Shown here piece after piece: positions 35,850 through 46,365 of a DNA stretch of 59,527 nt. A program made the translations under genes and the position numbers. Numbering within the stretch: the first letter of the stretch is position 1; every line of letters starts with the position of its first letter. The stretch is from Bacteroidota bacterium (GTDB lineage Bacteria; Bacteroidota; Bacteroidia; Bacteroidales; FEN-979): contig JAPLDO010000206.1 in NCBI GenBank assembly GCA_026391715.1, positions 1 through 59,527 on the forward strand, given 5' to 3'. The notes under the pieces were generated by a model. The model saw only the letters and a program-made list of their open reading frames with translations. It was not told the origin of the DNA and ran no database searches.

Positions 35850-36378
35850 TAAAACCTGGGCGTTGTTTCTCGACCGCGATGGCGTTATCAACCGGCGGAT
35901 CGTGGGCGATTACGTAAAAACATGGGATCAGCTTGGGTTTCTCCCCGGCGTTACCACTGCTTTGAAACAATTCAACGCCATCTTTGGAACCATCGTAGTT
36001 GTGAGTAATCAGCAGGGAGTCGGTAAAGGGCTGATGACTGAAAAGGATGTGATAGCCATACATGACCGGATGATTATAGAAATAGCCGACAGCGGAGGAA
36101 GACTTGACGCAGTCTATTTTTCGCCTCATTTGCAATCAACCGGATCTTTGATGCGGAAACCAAATATCGGCATGGCGCTGAAAGCGCGGAAACAGTTTCA
36201 GGAAATCAACTTTAAACGATCTTTGATGGTTGGCGATTCACTCTCCGATATGATCTTCGGTAAACGCGTTGGAATGAAAACCGTCATGATCTCTTCCGAT
36301 TCCCAACCCGCAAAACAATATTCCCGCCTGATTGATTTTATCTATCCCGATCTTTTAAAACTATCCTGTGAATTGTAA
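35824..36378 (+). CDS. gmhB: D,D-heptose 1,7-bisphosphate phosphatase (GmhB-like HAD)
   Basis: A 184-residue HAD-IIIA phosphatase. I choose ATG 35824 since family sequence begins at WALFLDRDGVINRR; the longer frame reads through the previous gene. Catalytic Asp residues are in FLDRDGVIN, followed by VVSNQQGVGKG, the RKPNIGM lysine and VGDSLSDM. The zinc-binding Cys-rich loop of classical GmhB is replaced by FSPHLQSTGSLMRKP without cysteines. It overlaps the upstream gene by 26 bases and should dephosphorylate the C7 position before nucleotidyl transfer. Confidence 0.85.
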   Translation: MTLQHLKIDKTWALFLDRDGVINRRIVGDYVKTWDQLGFLPGVTTALKQFNAIFGTIVVVSNQQGVGKGLMTEKDVIAIHDRMIIEIADSGGRLDAVYFSPHLQSTGSLMRKPNIGMALKARKQFQEINFKRSLMVGDSLSDMIFGKRVGMKTVMISSDSQPAKQYSRLIDFIYPDLLKLSCEL

Positions 36379-36400
36379 ATGGCGGCGATAATTAAACACT

Positions 36401-36416
36401 CGCTACCTCGCTACCT
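36401..36416 (+). repeat. Two tandem 8-bp units (CGCTACCT)
   Basis: Short tandem word duplication between gmhB and the symporter gene; same style as the other 7-8 bp arrays. Confidence 0.6.
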
Positions 36417-36431
36417 AAATAAAGCCATCTC

Positions 36432-37877
36432 TTGACTCCAACTATAATCCTTCTCTGTTTCATTGCCTACACGGCGCTGCTGTTTGTAATCACCTGGCTT
36501 ACGTCGAGAAAAGCGACGAACCGGAGTTTCTTTATCGGGAACAAATCGTCTCCCTGGTTTGTGGTTGCTTATGGTATGATCGGCGCCTCAATGTCGGGCG
36601 TTACATTTATGTCGGTGCCGGGATGGGTAGGAACGGCAGGGTTCTCCTACATGATGGTCGTTACCGGTTATGTATTCGGTTATCTTACCATCGCGAATGT
36701 ATTGCTTCCTCTGTATTACCGGATGAACCTGACATCCATCTATAGTTACCTTGAATCAAGATTTGGTTTCTGGTCATACAAAACCGGCGCCTTCTACTTT
36801 CTTCTGTCCCGCACTATCGGCGCGTCATTCAGGATGTTTCTTGTGGTGAATGTACTCCAGATATTCATTTTCGACGCCTGGCATATTCCATTTTTTGTAA
36901 CAGTCATGATTTTCATCATCCTTATCCTGCTTTATACTTTTAAAGGCGGGATAAAAACCATCATCTGGACGGATACCATTCAGACTACTTTCATGCTTAT
37001 GGCGCTTTTCATATCTATATATCTGATTGTTGATTCCATGGGACTCAGTCTCGGCGAGATGATCACAAAAGTTTTTTCCAGTTCCTATTCAAAAATGGTA
37101 TTTATTGACTGGCATGATAAGCGATTTTTCCTCAAGGAACTAATTAGCGGCGCTTTCATCGCTATTGTAATGACCGGGCTGGATCAGGAAATGATGCAGA
37201 AAAACCTCAGTTGCCGGTCATTGCGCGACGCGCAGAAAAACATGTTCACTTTCACGGGGATTATGTTTGTGGTAAATTTTGTGATTCTGTTTCTAGGAGC
37301 AAGTCTCTATATCTTCGTCGCTTATAAAAACATTCAGATTCCCCTGCGAACCGACGAACTTTTCCCGGTAATCGCCATTAACCACCTTGGACCGGTTGCC
37401 GGACTGGTATTCCTTATCGGACTCATTTCCGCTGCATATCCCAGCGCCGATGGAGCTCTCACTTCACTGACAACCTCATTCAGCATAGATTTTCTGGGAA
37501 TTGACAAGCGCGCCGATATTTCGGAGGAGCGGAAAAAGAGTATCAGACAATATGTTCATTTCGCCTTTGCCCTGATTTTGCTCATGGTGATCGTTCTCTT
37601 CAGAGCCATTAACGACAGGGCGGTTATTGATAAACTGTTCACCATTGCAGGTTATACTTACGGACCGTTACTTGGACTTTATGCCTTTGGTCTTTTTACA
37701 AAGTTTCAGGTCAAAGACCGCTGGATACCCTTGGTTGCTCTGTTGTCGCCGCTTATCTGCTACTTTCTGAGCGATTATTCCGTACAACTATTCAACGGCT
37801 ATCGCTTTGGATTTGAACTTCTGATTTTAAATGGATTTATTACTTTTGCAGGATTACTATTGTTCAGACGAAAATAA
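36432..37877 (+). CDS. Sodium:solute symporter (SSS family)
   Basis: A 481-residue inner-membrane protein with about 13 helices, of the sodium:solute symporter family. The first helix is LLCFIAYTALLFVITW, followed by NRSFFIGNKSSPWFVVAYGM and GASMSGVTFMSVPGWVG, the conserved sodium-site region. ISAAYPSADGALTSLTTSFS is the signature of transmembrane segment 8. The start is TTG. The substrate is not predictable; sugars, amino acids or short acids are possible. It lies 14 bases before glnN and may share its transcript. Confidence 0.87.
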   Translation: MTPTIILLCFIAYTALLFVITWLTSRKATNRSFFIGNKSSPWFVVAYGMIGASMSGVTFMSVPGWVGTAGFSYMMVVTGYVFGYLTIANVLLPLYYRMNLTSIYSYLESRFGFWSYKTGAFYFLLSRTIGASFRMFLVVNVLQIFIFDAWHIPFFVTVMIFIILILLYTFKGGIKTIIWTDTIQTTFMLMALFISIYLIVDSMGLSLGEMITKVFSSSYSKMVFIDWHDKRFFLKELISGAFIAIVMTGLDQEMMQKNLSCRSLRDAQKNMFTFTGIMFVVNFVILFLGASLYIFVAYKNIQIPLRTDELFPVIAINHLGPVAGLVFLIGLISAAYPSADGALTSLTTSFSIDFLGIDKRADISEERKKSIRQYVHFAFALILLMVIVLFRAINDRAVIDKLFTIAGYTYGPLLGLYAFGLFTKFQVKDRWIPLVALLSPLICYFLSDYSVQLFNGYRFGFELLILNGFITFAGLLLFRRK

Positions 37878-37891
37878 TTAAATAACTTCTT

Positions 37892-40081
37892 ATGCAAAAT
37901 CTAAGATTTAAAGCGCTTGAAATGGCAATGACCCGGACTCAGCCGGTTGTGGAATATCCGAGACTGAAAGCATCTGAATATTTTGGAGAGCTTACTTTCA
38001 ACAGGGCTGCCATGCGTGAATATCTCACAGAAGAGGCTTATGCGCAGGTGATGAATTCTATTGAAAAAGGAGAGAAGATAGACAGGAAGGTAGCCGACCA
38101 GGTTGCGGCAGGTATAAAATCGTGGGCAATCAATAAAGGAGCAACCCATTATTCACATTGGTTTCTGCCTCTCACCGGCGCTACTGCCGAAAAGCATGAC
38201 GCTTTCATTGACCCGGTTGAAGGCGGCAGAGGCATTGAGAAATTCAGGGGTAATGAACTTTCACAACAGGAACCTGACGCTTCGAGTTTTCCCAGCGGAG
38301 GGATTCGCAGCACATTTGAAGCCCGCGGTTATACCGCCTGGGATCCCACATCGCCGGCATTTATCATGGACAGAACCCTGTGTATTCCAACTGTCTTTGT
38401 TTCATATACAGGCGAAGCCCTCGATTTCAAAACGCCGCTGCTAAAGGCATTGTATGCCCTTGACAAGGCTTCAACCGATGTTTGTCGTTATTTTGATAAC
38501 AGCGTAACCAAAGTTATTGCTACTCTGGGATGGGAACAGGAATATTTTCTGGTTGACACCGCGCTGTTTCTTGCGCGCCCCGATCTTGTGCTTACCGGAA
38601 GAACTCTGTTCGGACATGCTTCGGCAAAGGATCAGCAACTTGAAGATCATTATTTCGGAACCATTCCACACAGGGTGCTGACCTTTATGGAGGAGTTTGA
38701 ATATGAAGCCCACCGCCTGGGAATTCCAGTTAAAACCCGTCATAACGAAGTAGCGCCAAATCAATTTGAATGTGCCCCGGTATATGAGGAGGTGAACCTT
38801 TCCATTGATCATAACCAGCTTATGATGCACCTGCTCGACAAGGTGGCAAAGCGCCATAATCTTACGACGCTGCTACATGAAAAACCATTCAGCGGCGTGA
38901 ATGGTTCGGGCAAACACAACAACTGGTCGCTTGCTACAAATACCCGTGAAAATTTACTTGCGCCCGGCAAAACTCCTGAATCAAACCTGCGCTTTCTGGT
39001 CTTTCTGGTGAACATCCTTAAAGCTGTTCACGAACATGCGGATCAGCTCAGGGCGATGATTGCCTCGCCGGGCAACGATCACCGGCTGGGAGCCAACGAA
39101 GCGCCTCCGGCAATCATGTCGGCATTCATTGGCACACAATTGTCAACAATGCTCGACGCTATTGAAAATTCGGAAGCCCATGTTGCGCTCAAACCCGAAA
39201 CCGATAATGATTTACTAAAGAATCTCCCGAAGATTCCTGAGATATTATTGGATAATACCGACCGAAACCGCACTTCGCCTTTTGCATTCACCGGGAATAA
39301 ATTTGAATTTCGCGCCGTAGGATCTGCTCAAACCTGCGCCGCGCCAATGATTACACTTAACCTGATTGTTGCTGACCAGTTAATCCGGTTCAAATCGGAA
39401 GTGGATGAATTGATAGCAATGAAAGTTTCTACGAATGACGCACTCCTCAAGGTTGTAAGGAAGTATATCAAAGAATCGAAGGCGGTGAGGTTCGAAGGAA
39501 ACAACTATTCCGAGGAATGGGTAAATGAAGCGGCTCGTCGCGGTTTATCAAATCTGCGAACTACTCCGGAAGCGCTGATGGCGATGGCAGATAGCAAAGC
39601 TGTTGATCTTTTCGAGCGTAACAAGGTTCTTACCAGCCGGGAGTTGCATGCCAGGCATGAAATACATCTTGAAAATTATATCAAGAAAATTCAGATCGAA
39701 TCGCGCGTACTTGGAGATCTCGCAGGTAATCACATAATCCCGGTTGCTATTCGTTATCAGAATACTCTGATCGAAAATGTTAAAGGGCTGAAGGAAGTTC
39801 TCGATATGCAGACTTACGGAAAATTGTCGCGAAATCAATTGGACATAATCACCGAAATTTCAGAACACATTGATAAAATCAAATCATTCGTGAACGAAAT
39901 GGTTGAAGCGAGAAAAGTTGCTAACCGACTTGAAAATCCCGAAGAGAAAGCCTTTGTCTATTGCGGCAGCGTTCTGCCGTTTTTTGAGATTGTCCGTTTC
40001 CATGTTGACAAACTTGAGCTGCTGGTTGATGATGAATTATGGCCTTTGCCGAAATACCGCGAATTGTTGTTTACACGATAA
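37892..40081 (+). CDS. glnN: Glutamine synthetase type III
   Basis: A 729-residue enzyme making glutamine from glutamate, ammonia and ATP; the length fits type III (GlnN), the main form in Bacteroidota. Visible are SFPSGGIRSTFEARGYTAWD near residue 130, EQEYFLVD (metal ligands), RHNEVAPNQFECAPVYEE, the ATP-site GSGKHNNWSL, and the PGNDHRLGANEAPPA block. It acts as a dodecamer in the cytoplasm. It is followed within 10 bases by an exported DUF4831-type protein. Confidence 0.94.
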   Translation: MQNLRFKALEMAMTRTQPVVEYPRLKASEYFGELTFNRAAMREYLTEEAYAQVMNSIEKGEKIDRKVADQVAAGIKSWAINKGATHYSHWFLPLTGATAEKHDAFIDPVEGGRGIEKFRGNELSQQEPDASSFPSGGIRSTFEARGYTAWDPTSPAFIMDRTLCIPTVFVSYTGEALDFKTPLLKALYALDKASTDVCRYFDNSVTKVIATLGWEQEYFLVDTALFLARPDLVLTGRTLFGHASAKDQQLEDHYFGTIPHRVLTFMEEFEYEAHRLGIPVKTRHNEVAPNQFECAPVYEEVNLSIDHNQLMMHLLDKVAKRHNLTTLLHEKPFSGVNGSGKHNNWSLATNTRENLLAPGKTPESNLRFLVFLVNILKAVHEHADQLRAMIASPGNDHRLGANEAPPAIMSAFIGTQLSTMLDAIENSEAHVALKPETDNDLLKNLPKIPEILLDNTDRNRTSPFAFTGNKFEFRAVGSAQTCAAPMITLNLIVADQLIRFKSEVDELIAMKVSTNDALLKVVRKYIKESKAVRFEGNNYSEEWVNEAARRGLSNLRTTPEALMAMADSKAVDLFERNKVLTSRELHARHEIHLENYIKKIQIESRVLGDLAGNHIIPVAIRYQNTLIENVKGLKEVLDMQTYGKLSRNQLDIITEISEHIDKIKSFVNEMVEARKVANRLENPEEKAFVYCGSVLPFFEIVRFHVDKLELLVDDELWPLPKYRELLFTR

Positions 40082-40091
40082 AAAATTGAAA

Positions 40092-41270
40092 ATGAAAAGG
40101 AAAATTCCAGGGATACTGATGTTCATCGTCATGATGGCTATTCAGGTTTCAGCCCAGATTAATGTGATGAGAATTGATAACAGCGCCATCCCCGAAACGA
40201 GGGAAGGCATTTTTTATTCGCTGCCCCGCACGGTAGTAAAAATTGATGTTAAGATTGACAGGATTGAGAATTACAAAGGTCCTTATGCCGATTTTGCCAT
40301 GAAGTTTCTCGGCTTGAAAAACGTTATCGCTGCAAACTCGGTTGATTATAAGATCAGTGAGATTACCATCACCACTTATCCTGAACCCGATCCCGACCAG
40401 TATTATTTTATTGAGCCGGGAGAGAAAATTTCAAAGGAGGATAAAGCCGGTATGATTGCTCTCAGCGACGCAGGCGTTATCCTTGGAACAATCCCACAGG
40501 CGATTGACCAGGCTGGAGAGACAATCCGGGTGAAAAACGATGAAACCACAGTTGATGAAAATGAGAAAGATCTCTTTGGCGAACTGTTCAAATATTCAGC
40601 CGATGTGAGTGTTTTCGAAAAAGTTGACACCATAATCCGTAAGATTAACCTCGATACCATTACCGTGGAAAGGCAGTTTTACAAACGGACTGTTGTTGAG
40701 AAATCGCCGGAACAAAAAGCGAGGGAAGCTGGCGATTTTATTTCGAAGATCAAGGAAAACAGGTTTAACCTGATCAGTGGGACACAGGAGGTAAATTATA
40801 ACCGTGAGACTTTGGAATATATGGATGTTCAGTTGAAAACGATGGAAAAGGAATATATGAAACTTTTCACGGGCATCAGCTTGCGCAAAAGTCTCGATTT
40901 CAGTTATAAGTTTATTCCTGTTCCCAATCAGATAAACACTGAAATTCCAATTTTCAAATTTCTTAAATCGCGTGGAATTGTAGATCTGGATGAATCTGGA
41001 GGAAAAATTGTCACCATCAAAATCCAGCGGGTTGGAAATACAAGTCTGGTTTCCGGCTACCTGAATAAAGCTGTAAAGGTTACAAAATTCCAGGGCTTAA
41101 CATACCGTATTCCCGAGGTTGCCAAGGTAACGGTAAAGTACGACGAAACAATTCAGGAAACCCAATGTTTGATCAATCAACTCGGGGTTGTTGCATCTTT
41201 ACCTGCCAGCAAATGGAAAGTGATTTATCACAAGGAAACCGGGGGTATCAAAGGGCTGGAAATTCAGTGA
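40092..41270 (+). CDS. DUF4831-family exported protein
   Basis: A 392-residue protein starting at ATG 40092, with signal peptide KIPGILMFIVMMAIQVSAQ; the longer frame from 39903 only runs through the glnN 3' end. FYSLPRTVVKIDVKI and NYKGPYADFAMKFLG are characteristic of DUF4831 proteins of Bacteroidota. Function is unknown; a periplasmic or surface location is likely. It is co-directional with glnN. No domain with catalytic motifs is seen. Confidence 0.78.
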   Translation: MKRKIPGILMFIVMMAIQVSAQINVMRIDNSAIPETREGIFYSLPRTVVKIDVKIDRIENYKGPYADFAMKFLGLKNVIAANSVDYKISEITITTYPEPDPDQYYFIEPGEKISKEDKAGMIALSDAGVILGTIPQAIDQAGETIRVKNDETTVDENEKDLFGELFKYSADVSVFEKVDTIIRKINLDTITVERQFYKRTVVEKSPEQKAREAGDFISKIKENRFNLISGTQEVNYNRETLEYMDVQLKTMEKEYMKLFTGISLRKSLDFSYKFIPVPNQINTEIPIFKFLKSRGIVDLDESGGKIVTIKIQRVGNTSLVSGYLNKAVKVTKFQGLTYRIPEVAKVTVKYDETIQETQCLINQLGVVASLPASKWKVIYHKETGGIKGLEIQ

Positions 41271-41324
41271 TTTGGCTAAATGTAGTTAATTTCGTCAGCT
41301 ACAAAAACGGCGATTTCAGAAATG

Positions 41325-43724
41325 TCATCCACTTTCTCTTTCTTCCATCTTTCTGATAATTTTTATCGTCTCAACACTAACCGTGCAAACGCGCTGTAGC
41401 AACCCGATTACCTGTTCCTTGTAATCAGAAAACCGGTAGGAATTAAATTTTTCGGCTATTGTCGGATCGGAGGGCTTTTTCTCCTTGTATTGATCCAGCG
41501 CCCATTCCATAGCAGAGCGGTTGCCGAGTTTATATTCCCATGCCGCGGCAGGAATTCCCGAAAGGAATGTAAGCTCGTCAATCTCAATTATGCCGGTGGT
41601 TTTGTCGGCTTTTAGCTTCACCCTGATCTTTGGTTTTCGTGAAAACTCCTCCTTTGGTTCTTCCACCGTGCCGAATGACTCTTTTTGCCTTTTCGCTTCA
41701 GCCTTTATATCAAAATCATGCCGTTCCAGAGGCCAGGGTTCAACCGTTTCGTAGTTGATGTGAAGTTCCATCAGCGCCTTGCCCCAGGCAGCCCATTTCC
41801 GGAAATCTTCGTAAAACGGCAGACGCGGAAATTCGCGTTTAAGGTTCATTTCGTACTTTTTACGGTAGGCGGGGTTGTGAAGGATGGCGTAAGTGTAATG
41901 AAAAATCTCTTCTTTGGTGATTGTAGGGTCGTTGTAGTGATTGGTGAATTGGTGGAGACCCCAGTCGGTGAGGTTATCAATACAGGTGTTTTTTTCATCA
42001 AATCGGTAAAACGGAAAAGAAAATGTGCCACCATTCCCCATTTTTAAATATGCATAATCAAAAATACGATCAGTTCCAAGAGTGACGAAATGTTCTGCTG
42101 AAACACATCTAAATGCTATTATTTTATTGTTTCCTTTAAATAGTTTCGGGAGTTGATATTGCATTTCGTTTAACTGCTTACTGAAATACAATTTCTTTTT
42201 AATAAAAGGGCGATATGAACAATCTTGAATAAGGGAATTATCGAATTTATATTGTTTTCCCTTTGACAAATCGTTTTTGACTGCGCGTGTCCATTTTATT
42301 CCATAATCAACAACATTTTTAATATTTTTCTTTTCTATATGTCCCGAATGTTTTACAACATTAGCATTATAGGCGTCAATAAGAAAATGCACTTTTTGTT
42401 TTAGCCCCTGGTTACTAAAGTCATATACCCATTGATCTCTTGCCGTGACAACGCCATTTGAAAACAATTCAAAAACTGCCTCTTTACTATGTCCCGACTT
42501 CACCTCTTTTGTCGCCAATGGCAATAAACTCTCCCAATCATTATCTTCCGCAAGATTAATCCAGTTGTTATTTTTATCCGGTGTAATACGATCAAAATAG
42601 AAGTATTCTAACTTGCTATCACGCAGGAATTCCAGTTTCTCCTTTGCCGTCTCCATTTCAGGTCGGCGCAAATAATAAATACGACAACCCTGAGCGCTGT
42701 AGTGTTCTATGTCTTTATACAGTACAACCGGATCGCCAATGATATTCAAATCATCTTTGATTTCCCTGAATTCTTCATCCGTCTTCGGTTGCTTGAAATT
42801 GCTCTCCTTGCGCACCAAAATCATGATGGCAACGCCTGTTTGTATCCCAAAAACATTATGCTTCGTCCCTGAAAGCTTAGGATTGGCTCTTACATCGCCG
42901 CCCAAATCAACAATGTAAACAGCATTGAATTCGCTGGCAATTATTTTTCTGAAGCCATCAAAAGTGCGGCTGTCAATAAAACTGCGGTTTGTGATAAATG
43001 CAATGACGCCGTTTTTCTCCATCCTGTCCATCGCGTATCGGTAAAAACGGGAATACATATCGTAAACCTTTGTTTTCTGCGCCGTGCTGTGTTTGATGAA
43101 GGTCTCACTGATCCGCTTGTCAATAAAAGGATACTCGCGGTTTTTGTTGTTTTCGTTCTCGTTTTTCTGGTTCGAATTGTACGGCGGGTTTCCGATGAAT
43201 ACCGAAATTTTTTTGCTGTTCTGCCGGCGAATGCGTTCGGTGTTTTCAGAGGTCATCCCGAACATGTCATGCTGCTTTCCAGAATAGGACAGCGCATTCG
43301 TGTTGTCGAGCGTATCCACGAAACAGAGGTTCCGGAACTCGGCATAGTACTGCATCTTCTGCTTAAAGGTGTACTCAATGTTGAGGTTGGCGATGTAATA
43401 GTGAAGGATGGCCACCTCGTTGGCGTGAATTGTATTCCAACTGATCCTTTGGGATGGCATTTTCGATGATATCGCAGATAAAGGTGGCGGTTCCAGTGGC
43501 TGGGTCGAGAATGTCCACGTTTTTATCGGCAAGGGTTTTCCCAAAATGCTTATACAACAGGTGATTGGTACTCTGTACCATGAATTGTACAATCTCATTG
43601 GGTGTGTAAACCACGCCAAGGCGGTCGGCGGCTTTCGGATTATAAACATTGTAGAAGTTCTCGTATAACACTTTGAGGAACTTCTGTTTCTCGCGATGGT
43701 CGGTAATGGCGGCGGCTGTGGCAT
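41325..43724 (-). pseudogene. Single-chain restriction-modification enzyme, methyltransferase/specificity part
   Basis: C-terminal portion of a type ISP/IIG-like enzyme. Family sequence starts only near 43440 (IHANEVAILHYYIANLNIEY); the upstream 90 codons of this frame are out-of-frame readings of the other part. FIGNPPYNSNQ is adenine-methyltransferase motif IV. The following about 500 residues (SRFYRYAMDRMEKNGVIAFI, TKHNVFGIQTGVAIMI, PFYEDFRKWAAWGKALME) match the target-recognition C-terminal domain. The frame is shifted relative to the N-terminal part, so no full-length protein would be made. Confidence 0.8.
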
Positions 43725-44523
43725 TGATTGCTTCGTAATAGTGTTCGATGCTGTAAAGCAGGTTGCGGCGTTCCGACAGGGAGAAGAGTATCCCGATTAG
43801 TTTTTCCAACTCGGCGGCAATGGTGTTGTGGCGGTGAAAATCCGGGTCGTCGAAGATTCTGTTAAAAATGTCGCTGGTGAGAATGTGCTGGATCATCATT
43901 TCGCGGATATCCTCCAACGAAATGTCGGGGTTGATTTCCGCCCTGCACAATTCAAGGAATATTGATTGCGCTTCCATAAAGTCGCTGTTGGTCTCCCGGC
44001 TTTCATGGATTTTAGTCCGTAGCGTCGCCACAATTACAGGAATATCTGCCTTGAATTTCTCAATCGCTTCCTCGAATTTGTATACCGTTTCGCTTTTAAA
44101 GGTGAAAAATGAAGTGAGAATTTCATGAAGTTTATCGGCATCCCTCACCTTACAACGATCCACTTCAACTCCTCTCTGGAATAAGACCGCCAGATTGCTG
44201 TCCTCAAAAAGGATGTTGGTGAGCGGGTAACCCTTTTTTATCTTGGCGTCAATTTCGGTTTCAATATCATCCTTTTCATCTTTGCTTTCCCACAAGCCAA
44301 TGTCAAGTCCCCACAGGTTTTTCACAGCCCCATCGGGGTTTACCTTTTTTCCCCTGGTTCCCATCACGGCAACCTCCGCAATTACATCATAATTGAATTT
44401 CCGGGCGTATTCAATCAGCAATGCCCAGAAATGGTTGCGGATGCTCTGCTCGTTGCGGCTTTTACCGAATTGCAATGTGCGGTCGAGGTTCTGGTAGTAT
44501 TGTTGGATAAGGATTTTGGACAT
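43375..44523 (-). pseudogene. Single-chain restriction-modification enzyme, N-terminal part
   Basis: N-terminal 355 residues of the same enzyme. NHFWALLIEYARKFNYDVIA and GLDIGLWESKDEKDD form a probable nuclease domain (PDG...D...ESK pattern), and DPATGTATFICDIIEN is SAM-binding motif I. The frame then leaves family sequence at about 43440 (DQLEYNSRQRGGH), where an indel or short deletion has occurred. No helicase motifs lie between nuclease and methylase, unlike in LlaGI-type ISP enzymes, so it is closer to a type IIG layout. The ATG at 44523 is a credible start. Confidence 0.78.
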
Positions 44524-44880
44524 TATTTCCTTAGCGATTCAAATAATTCATTAATAAACTGTTTTTTAAAGATTGAAAGTAATGTAAAGTCCAGTAAAAG
44601 AGTAAATCTTTAACAATAGTATCCGAAACTAACTGTTTGACGATATTCATGTATAATATTGGTTGGTTAGTAGTTGTATTTGTTGGTTGGAAAAGATTTG
44701 CTATACTTTTGGTTCAATCAAAATGGTAAATCATTATTTTTCTCAATATTTATTAACTCTTTTCCGCAATAAACATTTTAAAATGAAAGAACCTTGCATA
44801 AATTTTTTACCTTTGATAGTATTCTATATAATAGAGGAAAACTACCTAATGAATTACCTTTAAACTCTAAGTATGAATCC
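44524..44880. other. AT-rich gene-free stretch
   Basis: About 360 bases upstream of the restriction-modification gene with no credible ORF and no recognisable RNA. Strongly AT-rich compared with the flanking conserved genes. Confidence 0.6.
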
Positions 44881-45021
44881 ACTCCGAAAAGTAATTGGAA
44901 AAATTAAAATTTGGTTAAAACACTGTATATCAGCAACTTGAATTGCCACGACCTTAAGGTCGTGGCAATTGATAAACAGATAGTTACTGGACTTTAGTCC
45001 AAATTGTTTCCTTTTCGGAGT
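44881..45021. repeat. Nested palindromic element, copy 1
   Basis: A perfect 30-base palindrome at 44941-44970 (half-site AATTGCCACGACCTT) is followed by a small hairpin at 44988-45001 (TGGACT-TT-AGTCCA). An 11-base inverted repeat (ACTCCGAAAAG at 44881-44891, complement at 45011-45021) encloses both. A second copy of the palindrome lies at 53371-53402. It resembles REP/MITE-like non-coding elements. Confidence 0.75.
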
Positions 45022-45036
45022 AGGCTCAAGTAACAT

Positions 45037-45936
45037 CTATTTTGCAATGATTCGTTTCTTCTCGTTTTTTTCCTCATAATATCCTTTTACTACTTCTGCT
45101 AAATTTTTAGTAATTTCTGGAAAAATACTCAAAATAGTTTTCGATAATAAATCTGGCTTGATATCCCTAAATGCTGTTGGAAACTCTTTATTCCATTGAA
45201 ATGCCTCTTGAAGTTCACTAAAATCAATATTTCCATGTTTCAAATAAACATACAATCTTCCAAATCTTAATGAATGTCTTTTACTATAGAGTGTGAATCC
45301 TTCATGAAATAATGCCCTTACAATATACGCTAAAAGAACAGCAACACCAATAAAGAAGGCACCTAATGAAATTTTCTTAAACATTAGCAAAGTAAAAGTA
45401 AGACCATCTATTTCAATTGGTTTGCTAAGTGCATCTTTTACAGAAAGATAATCAGAGTTATTATAATTACTCTTAACAAAACCATTTTTCTTTAACTCTA
45501 CGACGTATGATATCTTATAATTATAAATGTCTTCAGCAAAATTTGTTGTTTTAATATAAATACCTATCCAACATAAAATTCCAGCAATGATTGCAGTAAC
45601 AACACCCCCACTCCCAATTAACCACTTTGCACGTCTTGTAATAATTTTTGATGCCTTTTCAACAAAGACATCAGTAGCCGCAAGATTATGAATATCACCT
45701 TTGACATCATGCTTTTCTAAGTCCTTTAATGCAGAAATGAATAAAGTCTTTCTTAGCAATACTTCCTCGCCGATTTCCATCCAACGATTATTATCCTTTT
45801 TATTTTTATTCTCAGGCGATAAACGATCTGCAATCCACAAATTGAGATAAGCAAGCTCAATTTTACTAACTGCTGGATTTGGAGCATTGCATGGTTCATC
45901 TGGTGGTACAGAACTATTGACATTAGATTGTTCCAT
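45037..45936 (-). CDS. Unknown two-helix membrane protein
   Basis: A 299-residue protein I do not recognise. Residues about 1-125 are polar and helical; two hydrophobic segments follow (VVTAIIAGILCWIGIYI and SLGAFFIGVAVLLAYIVRAL) around a loop of about 65 residues, then a cytoplasmic-looking C-terminal part ending in a Lys/Glu-rich tail. Low GC and codon use differ from the conserved genes. It lies downstream of the other membrane gene and upstream of the restriction enzyme on the same strand, so an accessory or defence role is possible but unproven. Confidence 0.6.
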   Translation of the reverse strand: MEQSNVNSSVPPDEPCNAPNPAVSKIELAYLNLWIADRLSPENKNKKDNNRWMEIGEEVLLRKTLFISALKDLEKHDVKGDIHNLAATDVFVEKASKIITRRAKWLIGSGGVVTAIIAGILCWIGIYIKTTNFAEDIYNYKISYVVELKKNGFVKSNYNNSDYLSVKDALSKPIEIDGLTFTLLMFKKISLGAFFIGVAVLLAYIVRALFHEGFTLYSKRHSLRFGRLYVYLKHGNIDFSELQEAFQWNKEFPTAFRDIKPDLLSKTILSIFPEITKNLAEVVKGYYEEKNEKKRIIAK

Positions 45937-46365
45937 AATGTTGTTTTTAAAATTTAATTTATGATTTACAAATTTATTTATAATGGAATGAAAATCATTT
46001 ACTTAATTAAGAACCTGATTGTAAAGTAACCGATTAAAAATCATACTCCTACATAAAACAGGTCATTTAACTTTCATTTGTCATAAAAACCTGACTTTCC
46101 TTCAAACACTTTGTTGATTGAGTCTGGTTCGTCGTACCTTGTTTTTAAATCATTTGAGTAAATCATTTGGATTCTGCTCTTTTAATAGCTTCGATCATCT
46201 TGCTTAACCCTGTTTTCCGGTATAAAGGCTTCCGTTTCGTTATTTGAAATGCAATTTTTCAGATTACATATTCCTCACAAAAATACTAATATAGTTTGGT
46301 GACTTGTAAGTCGTCATCAGCATCTGCGGCTGTTCTTTTTTGAAAATTTTTTCTTCCGTTATTAA
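45937..46365. other. AT-rich spacer without recognisable gene
   Basis: 429 bases. A 30-codon minus-strand frame (MIYSNDLKTRYDEPDSI, then NKVFEGKSGFYDK) near 46075-46165 is too short to support. Nothing else is visible. Confidence 0.5.

Noticed and set aside
39903-40091. N-terminal extension of the DUF4831 frame
   Set aside because: It overlaps the glnN 3' end, and a clear signal peptide begins at ATG 40092.
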